Part shown: one piece after another, positions 33,859 through 45,965 of the stretch | Position numbering within the stretch: the first letter of the stretch is position 1 | How the letters are laid out: each line of letters opens with the position of its first letter | Assembly: GCF_024679245.1 (NCBI RefSeq) | Contig: NC_090180.1 | Span: 12,842,007-12,906,006, forward strand | Source: Pseudorasbora parva | Lineage: Eukaryota; Chordata; Actinopteri; Cypriniformes; Gobionidae | Length of the DNA stretch: 64,000 nt | Direction of reading: 5' to 3' | Translations under genes and position numbers: made by a program | Notes under the pieces: generated by a model | The model's database searches: none | Told to the model about the DNA's origin: nothing | What the model saw: the letters and a program-made list of their open reading frames with translations, nothing else

Positions 33859-34594
33859 AATACAAAAATCTGTGTATACGTATATCCTCCACTAAACTAT
33901 GCATGCTCATGTTGTCACCATGAATTAAACTTTTTAAGAAATGTTTATATTTAGTATATTTTATATTTTATTTTATTTTTTAGCTATTTTAGATAAACCT
34001 GTATATAAATATCTTTACTAATTTCAGAATTTTTTTTTTACAAACACCATATATCCCCTTACAATTGCACAACTAAGTAAAAACATTAGGCTATTAAAAA
34101 AATTATATATGTTTATAAACAATTGACATGATTTTTTTTTACAGATTCTGATCACCCAGAACAGCTTATATAAAGTTTAAGATAAAAATAACTGGAATTA
34201 GTTAGCAAACATTCCTATTTAGATAATGCATTTAGATAAACTGTTCATTCATTTCATCACTGTACCTCTGTCTTTATCGCCTTATTCCTTTATATTCCTG
34301 TATCAGAGGGCTTCGGTCTTTTTGACACATTAGCCATCCGTCATAAATAATTAGGCAACTTTCCAACTTTCACTGGCGGGAGCAAACAAGCATATTCCTG
34401 TCTGTTAGATGCGCAAGAGGCGACGCAACTACAAATTCCCAACGCTAAACTGATCGCGCGTTCAATATCGGACACACTAAAGCACTCGCTGGGCAGGAGG
34501 AGATTGATGCGGTGGTCTGGGGAGTCTGGGGATTTGTTTAAGGGTTTTTTTGGTAATATTTCGAATTAATATTTATAAAAACGGGTCGGCCCTG
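33388..34594. mobile_element. hAT-like non-autonomous element, 8-bp target duplication
   Basis: Ends CAGGGCCGGCCCTG (33388) and GGGTCGGCCCTG (34594) are inverted. TGTGTGAT flanks both sides (33380-33387 and 34595-34602), a perfect 8-bp duplication as made by hAT transposases. The interior holds two CA microsatellites, the GGGGACT-type repeat and AT-rich DNA, but no transposase. Confidence 0.9.
33484..33855. repeat. CA microsatellites flanking a GGGGACT-type fish repeat
   Basis: (AC)n runs lie at 33484-33566 and 33801-33855. Between them CTTTGTGGGGACTCTCCATA, CCCCTAAACCTACCCATCAC and GGTCCCCGCAAAGTAGTATA form a repeat that recurs next to CA tracts at 39655 and 44340-44640. Confidence 0.85.
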
Positions 34595-35049
34595 TGTGTG
34601 ATAGTAGGTAACAAAAATGCAAACTTAGAGCAGATTTAAATGCACCCAGACAGAGCGACCTAGCGTTTTGCATGAAATAAAGACATATATCACAAACACA
34701 GACTTTTTTCCAGAAAATTGTAAAGATGTGTTCTCATCTTATGCAGCAGAAGTAGAAGAGGTTGCATCTGTAACTGCATGAGGGATAATATGAGCCGTAA
34801 ATCTCCCACTGATACGGTGCACACGTTATTTAACATCACAACTGACATAACATTTGGAATACTCTGAGTCAGATAAGGACATTATTTTTTTTGGCGTCAC
34901 TACAAGGAAATAACCGGTTTATTAATAAAGTCATATAAATGCGGTTTACTTGCGTTGTCAGTTTACTGGTTTGCATGTAAACGGGGAAAACTGGTTATTT
35001 CAATAAGCTGATATTTGTGAGTTATCAGTTTACTGATGTGCATATAAAC

Positions 35050-35732
35050 CTGCTCAGTGTCAAAGAGAACCATGGTATACAACAACATTAGGCAAAACAC
35101 ACTACATTGCCTATATTATTACATGGCTGGAGTACTTGATTCTTATTGGTCAATTGTGCAATCAGCAGTCAAAGTTTTTGTATAGTGAACGGTGCTAAAA
35201 CTATATATTTAAACATTGTCACAGGCAATACATTTCTTTAGCTAGTTTCCTGTCATATCACTTCACAATCAATTTCAACTCAGTTTCAATGTCATGCTCC
35301 TTTATTTATTTGATATGTAGCCACATACTAAGCAGTATAATGTACTACCTCTAGAAAGTTTAGTTTACAGAAAATACTTTTCAGAAAGTGACAGTAAAGT
35401 CATTTCTAATGTCTATATATTCTAAATGTTTATTGAGCATCAAATCAGCATTTCAGAATGATTTATGAAGGATCATGCACTGAAGACTGGAGTAATGATG
35501 ATGAAAATTCAGCTTTGACATCACAGAAAACAGTTATTTTAAACTGTAATAATAATTCAGAATTTTAACAGCCAAAATCTTTTTGACACCAAACTTATAT
35601 ATAAAATTATACAACAAAATTATATATTATTTATAAATTTAATAAAAACATATGTTGGCTGAACCAGTTATTCGTTTTGTATTTCATAATTATGGAAGCT
35701 TGTTTCCACCATGGAATAACTCGCAATTGTTG
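35050..35732. other. AT-rich intron sequence, nothing recognised
   Basis: No gene, hairpin or repeat end was recognised. Confidence 0.4.
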
Positions 35733-36358
35733 AAGGTGCACTATACAACTTTCCGTCCACTAGAGGGCGCCTATTCAAAACAAAGGGGTAGTTTGATGAC
35801 GCCTCATGTTCATGGATGCGGTTATTAATGTTACTGTAGTATGAAGCAGAGCAGGACAGAGGTTTGTGGAGCTGACCATGGCTACTGGAGTGATTGTTAC
35901 ACAAACACACGGCTCGCAAGCACCGGGGCTTTTTTAATGACGGGACGGGACACAGTAGCCGGGCTCCTGTACTATGTCCGCTGTTCCGGTCATGAGTATA
36001 AGGTAAAGCGACTCTGTTTATCATATTAGATATATTTTTAGTGTGTTTTAACTGATGTTATGACGTTACTCTGTGTGTTCGCTCAGCGACTGCTGTAACA
36101 CTTGTTCACACTGCTAAAAGTAAAGCACTTCTGGCAAATAAAACCGAGGGTAATGCAGATATGACGCAGTTGACAGGCGACTCCCTCAAATGCTATGCTG
36201 ACACGTCCTGGCTCCTTGGTTAAAATAACAATTTTCTCACAATTTACAAATAGTTGGAAACATTTGGGATATTGTAAGAACTCAACTGAACAAAATATAT
36301 AACACTGGCCTAGTGGTTTTTGGATATTTTACTGCAAAAATACTACATAGTGCACCTT
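35733..36358. mobile_element. MITE with AAGGTGCACTATGTAG-like ends
   Basis: AAGGTGCACTATACAACTTT at the left and CTACATAGTGCACCTT at the right are inverted, with imperfect pairing inside. CCACTAGAGGGCGCC near the left end is common in fish MITEs. Open frames on both strands at 35668-36029 lie within it and are unrecognised. Confidence 0.7.
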
Positions 36359-36814
36359 TAACTTATACTGTGGCGATAAAAAGCGTTCTTACATACCATA
36401 ATTGTTTTATCATTTAAATGTTGCCAAATAGCGTATAACAGGCAGGTTCTTTCTGTGACAACTTACCCCATATAGGGCAAAATTTAGCTATACAGGGCAA
36501 ATTAACAATTCCAAATCAGCACTGATGTCAGTGGAAAGTTCTTCCCGTGATCTACTGACAACGTTACATTTTCATAATGACCAACGCAATCTACCAAGAG
36601 TAGCGGAAATTAGCATCTGGTTTGAGACATACTTTTTGGGCAGTAAATAAGGCCGCAAATACGAATAAATTGATTAATTTAAACACTCTCCTCCCATAAA
36701 TTTTGCGTCTGAATGGGAGACTCTCATATGCTATAACGTCAGCCGCAAAAATAATGCGGTCCATGGCTTTTCAGCGCTAATTTTTCACTGCATGTCTTCA
36801 CTAAATCCTGATGG
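36359..36814. other. Intron sequence, nothing recognised
   Basis: No clear repeat end or exon was seen. Confidence 0.35.
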
Positions 36815-38594
36815 TAATTTTTTTATATGGGCTCAATTTCCCGCCAATTGAATTGCAGTCAAGCATAAAAAAATAAGCATGAATCAAAATTTTTAAAACA
36901 CATGTGAAAATATAACGCACAAAACTGAAAAATCCATGCAGAATCACAAACAATGCGGTCATAGAAATACAAATAATAAGCGTGAGTCAAACATTTAAAC
37001 AAGTTTAAAATTTTATTGCTCAACTGAATCATGAATTTAAAATGATCTGATTTGCACACAAAATCATGTTTTCTGCTCTTAATTTCATGTTTTGTATGGC
37101 TGTGCTCTTTTCTCCTTTGCTCTTGTTTCCACATTCTGCGCTTGCCTTTCCAAATGTTGCAGTTCGAGTTTCATGTAAATCAGGGGCGGGTCTTAGCATC
37201 ACCATTGGTCCTCTACTTCTAGATTGACAGCTCATCCTGTCGCCAATCAATGGAAGAGGGAAGTTGACGCCACAGAGCCTCGTCTCGTGCCACTCAGTTC
37301 AACCAGCCGCTGTTCATAATCATTTTCATGATCATTATCATGATTACGTTCATTTGACTGCTTTAATTGTGAGAACCCCCCTAAAACATCTATAATACAA
37401 AATAATAGATTCCTAAGATTATATTCATAACAATAAAATTTCTTGCCGATACAGTGATAGAGAGCGTGTCAGCGGCTGGCTGAACTGAGCGGCATGAGAC
37501 CATAGACCGTAAAAAAATATGGACGACTCGACATCATCCGTTTCCGCTTGCCATATTTGAAGCTTTCAGTGGGGGGGTGCACGGCGCTGACATCTTGGGA
37601 CAGAGTCTGCGCAGTAGCGATTTCGGGACCGGAGTTGCGCAGTAGAGCGCAGGAAGTAGAGCAGGAAGTACTGCTGCGATATCAAAAGCCCGCCCACACT
37701 CTCACAGATGCAGAACAATTAATTATGTTGGTGTAAAATAAACAGTTATGGAAATGTAGAAATTAAAGCTAAAGCACCAATCTGCTCCCAAAAATTCCGA
37801 AAAAAGTCCGTTAGTGCCTCAGTGACAACTTCACTCAGAGAAGCCGTCAGTCTCAGCTGTCAATCATGACGTCACACCCCCCGTTTTTAAAGCGTCAGAT
37901 AACTAACTAAAACTAAACTTATTTTAAAAACGAACACTTGAAATGAAATCATTGTGATGATAACTGCCTTCAATGACATAAACTAACTTTGGGGAAAAAA
38001 TATTTGAAGTGTAATTTTATTGTTTAGTTTGTCTCACGTCCATTAGAAAACACAGAGAGGCGGCTATACTGGGACTGGTCACCGGGGGGCGATCGAGACG
38101 CGAAAGCTTCAGTAAATGAGAGGGAGACTGCAGGCTTGCATGAGACGAGTCTCTGTGATGTCAACTTCCCTCTTCCATTGATTAGCTACAGGATGAGCTG
38201 TCAATCTAGAACTAGTGGACCAATGGTGATGCTAAGACCCGCCCCTGATTTACATGAAACTCGAACTGCAACATTTGGAAACGCAAGCGCAGAATGTGGA
38301 AACAAGAGCAAAGGAGAAAAGAGCACAGGCATACAAAACATGAAATTAAGAGCAGAAAACATGATTTTGTGTGCGATTCAGATAATTTTAAATACATTAT
38401 TCAGTTTTGAGCAATATAATTTCTAAACTTGTTTAAATGTTTGACTCGTGCTTATTATTATTGTGATTCTGCATTGATTTTTCATTTTTGTGCGTTATAT
38501 TTTCACATGTGTTTTTAAAATTTTGATTCATGCTAATTTTTTTTATGCTTGACTGCAATTCAAATTGCGGGAATTTGAGCCCATATTTTTTTAA
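36815..38594. mobile_element. Foldback element with about 0.5-kb inverted arms
   Basis: The left arm 36815-37313 (starting with TATATGGGCTCAATTTCCCG) is complementary to 37467-37500 joined to 38147-38594. Matching marks: ACATGAAACTCGAACTGCAA near 38253 against its complement near 37163, and GGAAGAGGGAAGTTGACG near 37250 against CAACTTCCCTCTTCC near 38160. The loop is about 150 bp. The right arm is split by a 638-bp insertion. No transposase frame. Confidence 0.85.
37501..38138. mobile_element. Insertion inside the foldback right arm
   Basis: GCATGAGAC occurs at 37492-37500 and 38138-38146; the arm on the other side has it once, so the repeat is a target duplication of 8 or 9 bp. The insert starts CATAGACCGTAAAAAAATAT and contains GGGACAGAGTCTGCGCAGTA, a common fish repeat. 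An 8-bp duplication would suit a hAT-type mover. Confidence 0.8.
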
Positions 38595-39866
38595 CGCCAA
38601 AAGAGGGTTTGTTCTGACAGAAGCTGTTAGTAAATCTGGCCCGTAGCATGACAACACCCCTCCCCCACCCCACATCAACTTTCTTTCAAAAATAAACCAA
38701 CCCTGAGAAGTATTCACCGGATTAAAATAGACTAGTTGTCACATTACTAGACAACAAGTTACCTCAACTACATTGTTATGGTGAAAACTATGAATAATCT
38801 GTCATTTTTTTCTGTCCTTTTTCTCAGGATTTATACCCAATCACATACCAATTTCTGTTCATCTAATATATCTGCCCACCTAGTGCAACTTCATATTAGG
38901 CAATTTACAACCAGTTATAGCTTGTTATAAAATGATGTTTTTATTTCCATGACAGTAATCTGACAACAAACTGACAGTCGGTCTAATGAACGTCAGCATT
39001 ACAGTGGTGCCAAGCTTCAGGCCATTCTAAGGTCAGCATCATTTGAGGTAACAAGCCAGTCATGGAGGTCCATGTTGATCTCGTCTTAGCCGGTAAAACA
39101 ATGAGAGCTGATTTTTCTACTCCATCGTGCCTTGGGGGAAGTGAGGTTTGGCAAACAGAGGTGTCATGTAACAGCAATGAGGAGTTATGTGTTAAGTGCA
39201 GTGCTCAAGGGCACAATAGCAATGCTCAGTGGTTGGTGGTACAGAACACGGAGTATCTTGTTACTCAGCAATATTTTCTCTTGATGCCTCATTAGGCTTT
39301 TTATAGTGGGAGGCGAGTGCAATATTTCTGATATAATTACACAGTTAAACTAATTTACTAACTCCACACCATGGCTTCAATCCATTAAAAGATTCAATCA
39401 GTTGTGTTTGCTAAGAAGCTTAAACTTCCTGGCATGATCAAATATGATAAAGGGAAAAGGAACAGCAGATGGTTAATTTAAGATGCTATCAAATTTTTAT
39501 GAGTAACCCCCCTAATGTGAGATAGAAGAACACAGATGACTGGTGTAAAGTAAACAAGGAAATAAAGCACTGCTGTGGCCCCATCCCAACATGCTCAACA
39601 GTTCACCTTGTGTGGACAATAAATTCATTGAAGTAAACTACACACACACACAAACACACGGTTGTTTTATGGGGACTTTTTAATAGACATAATGGTTTTT
39701 ATACCATACAAACTCTATATTACATCCCCTAAACCTACTCATCACAGAAAACTTTTAGTTTTATTTATTTTTTTGTTGTTTTTTTACTTAATATAACATG
39801 ATGTATAAGCTGTTTTCCTCACAATGGAGCAATTGTGAGTTATACAACTCACAATTCTGACTTTAT

Positions 39867-39947
<81 letters not shown>

Positions 39948-40310
39948 AAAAGATTGACTTTTTTGTGCAAAATTTGAATGAAAAAAGTCACAATTACCGT
40001 TTTTAAAAATTTTATTCTGTGACGGAAAGCTTTCATAATGGAGTCATCTTTTCAATTTACATGAGATAAAGACACCAGTCATAAAATATAAGCTGCCTAA
40101 TAAATGCAGCATTATTCTTTATGGACATAAAAAGACATTCCGGTTAACTTTAGCGCAACACATTTACTTAATAATTCCTGACTATTTATGACATATTTCT
40201 ACAGTTGCAATGGAAACTCAAAACTTTTGTTTTTGTATGATGCACATCAATAGGTGTGATTATTAGTCCAAGACGACTGTTGTGTCAATCAACAAAACCA
40301 ACAGAAAATG
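38595..40310. other. Intron sequence with a repeat fragment and (AG)n
   Basis: 39650-39765 is a fragment of the GGGGACT-type repeat beside a short CA run. (AG)n runs at 39870-39942. The 77-codon frame at 39062-39295 is not recognised. Confidence 0.5.
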
Positions 40311-40570
40311 ACTGACAGCACCTTTAAAGTCCCCTATTATGTTATTTTGAAGTTTCCTAATTTAGTTTTGGAGATCTCTAACAACAGGTTTACATGCATC
40401 AAAGGTCAAAAAACAGTTTAATCCCACCTTTCCGCTGGCCTACTCTGCTCTGATTGGCCAGATGGCCCAGTCTGTTGTGATTGGTCTACCGCGTAGCACA
40501 TTTTGGAAACATACAACCATTACCATAACTGAACCCCAGCTCCGTCCGGAGGCTTTCTTAAGCTCAGCCA
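40310..40570. repeat. Fish dispersed repeat fragment (CCTTTAAAGTCCCC type)
   Basis: GCACCTTTAAAGTCCCCTAT, CTGATTGGCCAGATGGCCCA and TGTGATTGGTCTACCGCG are typical of an abundant fish non-autonomous repeat. The ends are not defined. Confidence 0.4.
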
Positions 40571-42895
40571 TTGTACACATTTGTAAAGACAGTAAACATG
40601 AACGATGAAACATTGGAAGAACTAATCAACCTGAACCTTGAGCAGGACGTTTCACAGTGATGCTACTCAGTTTAAGGTACATTATGAGATGTATCAACTG
40701 TAATTCCTCACAATCAGCATTAACAAGTCTGCGTCATCAATCAACAAACTCATGTGTGTGTGTTTCTAATTTATGGTGGTGCACATGCGGGAACTGTATC
40801 AATAATAGAGCATAAATTAGCCGAGCACTATCATGAACGACTGATGTAACATTAAAGTTTGCTAAACAAATCTTGCTCCATCCTTTATCTTTATTCAAAG
40901 TAGTAAGAATTACAGACAATCTGCATTAATAGACACAGTTTTAGGTAATAGTGGCCCACAGCTGATTAGTAGAAGTTTTTCATTAAGACAGTAATAATGC
41001 AAGTTAGCCAGATACCTACAAAATATGAAACACAATAAACACACTAGAGTACAGCAAGTACAGCGACTTCTTGACATGATGCTATCCATTATCCACTGCA
41101 GTGTTTGAGGTGGTTCAAGTTTTCCCTGGAGTCTGCTCGAGCAATAAGTAGATGGGCAATATGCTAATGTTTCATATTGACGTCACTTGACGTAAATATT
41201 TAAAGACTGCGCAAATAGAAATAGATGCTATTTATTTAAATAAATAAAAATTGCAGTACTTTCTTTGCACTATGAAAATAGTACTTAGATGCTATTTATA
41301 CTAGGTGCAAATAGTGGCAGACATTCATTATAAAACAGTATGCAATAATAGCAACATATTCACTGTATATATTTATTAAAAGCATAAAGGGATGTTCCCT
41401 TATTACTTGTCCCTGCCACTTAAGCCTAACGCAACCCGAAAAACCACTTTATTCCACTTATTTTATACCTCTCCAAGCTGATATACAATGATAAGGGAGC
41501 TGATAACAAGCTGGATAAGGGAGAAGAATGATTTCGGAAAAATTTGAACCCTGGTTGTTTGCATCAAATGCTAACACCTTAATCTATAATCAGATTTTTT
41601 TTTTTTTCATTTTTGTCTGGCTCAACTAGACATTGGTGGATGAAGTTAGTGTTAGTAGCTTCTGCCAACAAGGTGGTCTATTTGCATTTGGTGTAAATAG
41701 ACACTCCGTTTAGGCAAGCTGTTTTGACTTTTATTAATTCCCAGGATATGAATTTGTGATATCAAGAAATGGTAAAACATGTTACATTTGTTATTAGTGA
41801 AATTTTCACTAATAGCAAATGTAACGTGTTTTACCATTTCAACTATAGCTAGAATTAACATTTCAGCAAATGAAAACTGAATTATTGATATCAGGAATTT
41901 ATATTTTTACTTTTAACAAAGTAATTATTGCTATCAAAATAGAAGTAAGAATTAAAATGTTAGTAGAAATAAAAAGTAGAAAGCTAATTCATGATATCCA
42001 AAATAAGCATTTTAACTAGTGAAAATGTAATTGTTGATATCAAGAATTCATAACCCATGAATGATTAAAAGTCAAAGTGGCTTGCCATACTCAGTTTAAA
42101 TACAGATTAAATACAGATCTCCATTAAGCATTTGTGTTATGAAATAGGCATTGTTTTGAGAAAAATCAATGTGAATCTTCTGTCTATAAGTGAACAACAG
42201 GGTGTCTTTAAAATACCCCAGATAATTTACTGTTTCTTGAATATTAAATATGTCTGTGGGGAAATCTAACTCAAACTTATCTTATTGAAGTTACTGTTTT
42301 CCTGAGATAGTCTTAGATTTCAGAAAAGTCTGCCCACAGGTAGATTCATGACAGGAATTTTAAGTAGCTTGCGGTGCAGTGCTTTAAACGTGTTCCTGGG
42401 GAGAGAGATTGTTTAAAATAATCTAAGCTAAAAACACAAAAGGCATTTCATGAACCCAGCCAGCGGTTATGTTCCAGTGCGGATCAGTATATCGTCTCTA
42501 ATAACACTAAAGAGAAGGAAAGCTAAAGTCTCATGGTCATTGCATATTGCATTTGCATAATCAGCATACAGCATGGAAAATAAGTACGGAAAAACCTTGG
42601 ACTGGTGCTGTCATCTCTAGACTTTATATTAATATTATATAAATGATTTATGTTAATTATAGATATATATAATAAAATATAAGGGATTTAACATAAAACC
42701 ATTTAATTTACCATAAGCAGTGAACATGTTTAACTGTTTATGGTAAGGTAACTACAGTTAACCAACCAATTATTAGTATTTTTACAGTTTTAAATAAATA
42801 ATATTACAAACTTTATCATTTTTGGTGTGTAATATTTTTATTTATTTTATAATTTATTTTATATTATAATATTATATTTATTTAATAATTTTAAA
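40570..42895. other. AT-rich intron sequence with one strong hairpin
   Basis: 41730-42060 has several GATATCA and AATTC-type repeats and the 73-nt hairpin listed separately. 42460-42590 is high-complexity with TTTGCATAATCAGCAT and might be conserved noncoding DNA. No gene is recognised. Confidence 0.4.
41767..41839. repeat. 73-nt near-perfect palindrome
   Basis: Arms of 36 nt meet with a single central base: AAATGGTAAAACATGTTACA at the left and the complement ending TTTTACCATTT at the right. Two positions differ, and both would be G-U pairs if transcribed from the proper strand. Confidence 0.85.
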
Positions 42896-44339
42896 AGTGA
42901 TATCTGAGTGTGTGTTGGTGACCCTTTTGCTGCCAAACCAGCCCTGACCCATCGAGACATGGAATCCACTAGACCCCTTAAGGTGTGCTGTGGTATCTGG
43001 CACCAAGATGCTAGCAGCAGATCTTTTAAGTCCTATAATTTGCAAGGTGGGGCCTTCATGGATCGGACTTGTTTGTTTAGCATATCCCACAGATGCTCGA
43101 TTGGATTGAGATCTGGGGGATTTGGAGGCCAAGTCAACACCTCAAACTAACTGTTGTGCTCCTCAAACCATTCCTGAACCATTTTTGCGTTGTGGCAGGG
43201 CACATTATCCTGCTGAAAGAGCCACAGCGACCAGAGAATACCATTTCCATGAAAGGGTGACAATGGTCTGCAACAATGCTTAGGTAGGTGGTACGTGTCA
43301 AAGTAACATCCACATGGATGGCAGGACCCAATGTTTCCCAGCAGAACATTGCCTAAAGCATTACGCATCTTGCACATCATTATGCATCTTGGTGCCATGT
43401 GTTCCCCAGGTAAGCGACGAACATACACCCAGCCATACACGTGATATAAAAGCAAACGTGATTCATCAGACCAGGCCACCTTCTTCAATTGCTCCGTGGT
43501 CCAGTTCTAATGCTCACATGCCCACAGTTGGCGCTTTCGGCGGCGGTTAACAGGGGTCAGCATGGGCACCCTGACTGGTCTGCGGCTATGCAGCCCCTTC
43601 AGCAACAAACTGCAATGCACTGTGTATTCTGACAGCTTTGTCTCAGAACCAGCATTAACATCTTGAGCAATTTGACCTATGGTAGCTTGTCTGTTTGTTT
43701 GGACCAAGGTTATTTTCGTAAACGAAAACTGAAACTAAGACTAAAACTATTGGTCAAAAAACATTTTCGTAAACTGAAATAAAATTAAAAAATCTGAATA
43801 AATAAAAAACTAAAACTAAACGAAACTAACTACTCGTACTAAAAAACTAACTGAAATAAAATAATAATTAGCAAAAATAAATATTCGTTTTCGTTATTAA
43901 TAAGCCCTATTTAATGTGGTGGAAAATCTGACATCTGACTGTGGCGGTTGAGCGAGTGTCTGTATATTGCGCTAGTGCGCGTGAAGTGATCTGAGGAGGA
44001 GATTAACTGCTGTCCTGTGACGGACGCATGCAGACAGGCAACACATCGCCAGTCCTAAACGGCAGTTCACAAAGAATCGATGCGTCCGTGGCAGTGAAAT
44101 GGGAAATAACACAAGGTAATGAGATGCACGTTGAACTTCTTTTAACTTCAGCTCACTGTTTTAGAATGCCGTTTCTTACGCGACGAGAGACGCAGGCGCA
44201 AAAGTCAGCAACTAGAAAGCAACGTTACTAGCCTACTGTGCGTTTGAAATTTCATGTTTGCATAATATTGACAGGCTCAAAGGTGTTATCATAATCATTT
44301 ACTAATAATAATATTATTGTCTGTGTGGAGACATTTCCC

Positions 44340-44640
44340 CACAAAGTAGGGAATACCAGGACACACACACACACACACGTTTGTTTCACTATATAAGTGA
44401 GGACATGGACTTCCATTGATTTTATATCAGGTTAATGATATTTTCTATCCCCTAACTCAATCCCTATCCCTAAACCTCCCCATCCCAAGAACGTGCAAAA
44501 CAATAGATTTAAATAAAAACATGTTTTGGCCGATTTATAAGCCTTTTTAACCAGTGAGGACCAGTCAAATGCCCTCACTAGTCAGTTATCATAATATTTT
44601 ACTAGATAAGTGAGGACATTGGTCCCCTTTACAATTATAA
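44340..44640. repeat. GGGGACT-related fish repeat beside CA tracts
   Basis: CACACGTTTGTTTCACTATA, then GTGAGGACATGGACTTCCAT, CCCTAAACCTCCCCATCCC and TAAGTGAGGACATTGGTCCC. It is related to the copies at 33582 and 39655 and leads into the compound microsatellite. Confidence 0.7.
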
Positions 44641-44652
44641 CACAATACACAC

Positions 44653-44653
44653 A

Positions 44654-44718
<65 letters not shown>

Positions 44719-44861
44719 ACTCACTCACTCACTCACTCACTCACTCACTCACTCACTCACTCACACACTCACACTCACACTCACACTCACACTCACACAC
44801 ACACACACACACTCACACACACACTCACACTCACACTCACACACACACTCACACTCACACA

Positions 44862-44912
<51 letters not shown>
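44653..44912. repeat. Compound microsatellite (CT)n-(CACT)n-(CA)n
   Basis: CT for about 60 bases, CACT for about 50, mixed CACACT, then pure CA. The 120-codon LSLSLS/HTHTHT frame is a product of the tract. Confidence 0.97.
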
Positions 44913-44914
<2 letters not shown>

Positions 44915-45965
44915 CACAACAGTGTGTGTTGGCTGTATTCAGATGACTTTAGCTGTGGTCTTACACTGCTAGCCTACATTGTACTACTGAAGAAATTAAA
45001 ATAAGCTTTTAATTGTTTAACAATATTTTATCTTTGCTATGAATGAGTTTGTCTGGAATTTATAATTTTTACTTTTATATTTTACGTTGCATTTATTTTG
45101 TTCTTTAAGATAGGCTAATACTCAGAGGATCTATGTCAAAAATATCAAATATAATTTTTTAATATCAAAATATAATTTATTTCATTTTTAATCTCCAGAT
45201 CGTTGTTTGTATAGGTCATAGTTTGACTCAAGCTTTTTTGCTCAAAGGTGAAGACCCAACTTTATGCATGTTTTGTAAGACCTTCCTGGGTTTAAACAAT
45301 AATGCTCGTTTATGCATTAAGTGATTTCATTTAAGGATGTTTAGTCAGATTAAACTCTAATCTGTGCAAACATTAAACTTTGCTGAAATTAAAAACCTGA
45401 TTTGGTCTCTACACTTCATTATGGTAACTCTGCTAAACTATAATTACTAAAACTAAAACTGAAACTAAATAAATAAAAACTAAATAGAAATGTATTTGCA
45501 AAATAAAAACTAAACTAAAACTAGCAAAACCATTTGTAAAACTAACTAAAACTAAACTGAAATTTGTAGCAAAATTGAAAACGATACTAAAATAAAAACT
45601 AATTTAAAAAAGCAAAACTATAATAACCTTGGTTTGGACCACACGGGCCAGCCTCCGCTCCCCATGTGCATCAATGAGCCATGACCCTATCTCCGGTTCA
45701 CTTCTGTTCCTTTCTTGCACCACTTTTGATAGATACTGACCACTGCAGACCGGGAACACCCCACAAGACCTGTAGTCGTCTAGCCATCACAATTTCACCC
45801 TTGTCATACTCACTCAAATCCTTTACGCTTGCTTCTAACAAATACACGTTAAGGACAAAAAGTTCACTTGCTACCTAATATATCCCACCCACCAGGTGCC
45901 TTGATGAAGAGATCATCAGGGTTATTCACTTCACCTGTCATAATGTTATGCCTGATCGGTGTATA

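Larger units (their letters stand above)
33169..35049. mobile_element. MITE with GTTTACATGCACA ends, split by a hAT-like element
   Basis: The left end GTTTACATGCACATTCTTAA (33169) and the right end TGTGCATATAAACC (35036-35049) are inverted. Internal sequence such as GCATGTAAACG recurs in both halves. It starts 44 bp after the ntng1 splice donor. Taking out the insertion leaves about 0.67 kb with no coding frame. Confidence 0.7.
43705..45631. mobile_element. hAT-like non-autonomous element inside the Tc1 copy
   Basis: Ends CAAGGTTATTTTCGTAAACG (43705) and ATAATAACCTTG (45631) are inverted. GTTTGGAC flanks both sides (43697-43704 and 45632-45639), a perfect 8-bp duplication. Both ends are followed inwards by arrays of AAAACTAAAACT-like sequence. 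The middle holds the GGGGACT-type repeat and a long compound microsatellite. No transposase was seen. Confidence 0.92.
42898..45965 (-). pseudogene. Tc1-like transposon, minus strand, split by a hAT-like element
   Basis: Read on the minus strand, the 5-prime end is the terminal repeat around 45930-45965 (complement of CACCTGTCATAATGTTATGC and CTGATCGGTGTATA). The N-terminal helix-turn-helix region lies in 45640-45860 and 43500-43700. The catalytic core follows with AWSDESRLLL (first Asp), LWLFQQDNVPCHNAKMVQEW (second Asp) and PPDLNPIEHLWDML (Glu), then KDLLLASWCQIPQHTLRGLV. There are frameshifts and an in-frame stop after MKAPPCKL. The 3-prime terminal repeat is missing: the element runs into AT-rich DNA near 42898. 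The three catalytic residues remain, but the copy is dead. Confidence 0.85.

Noticed and set aside
35668..36029. Opposing open frames of 118 and 62 codons
   Set aside because: They lie inside a MITE with defined inverted ends and show no family signature.
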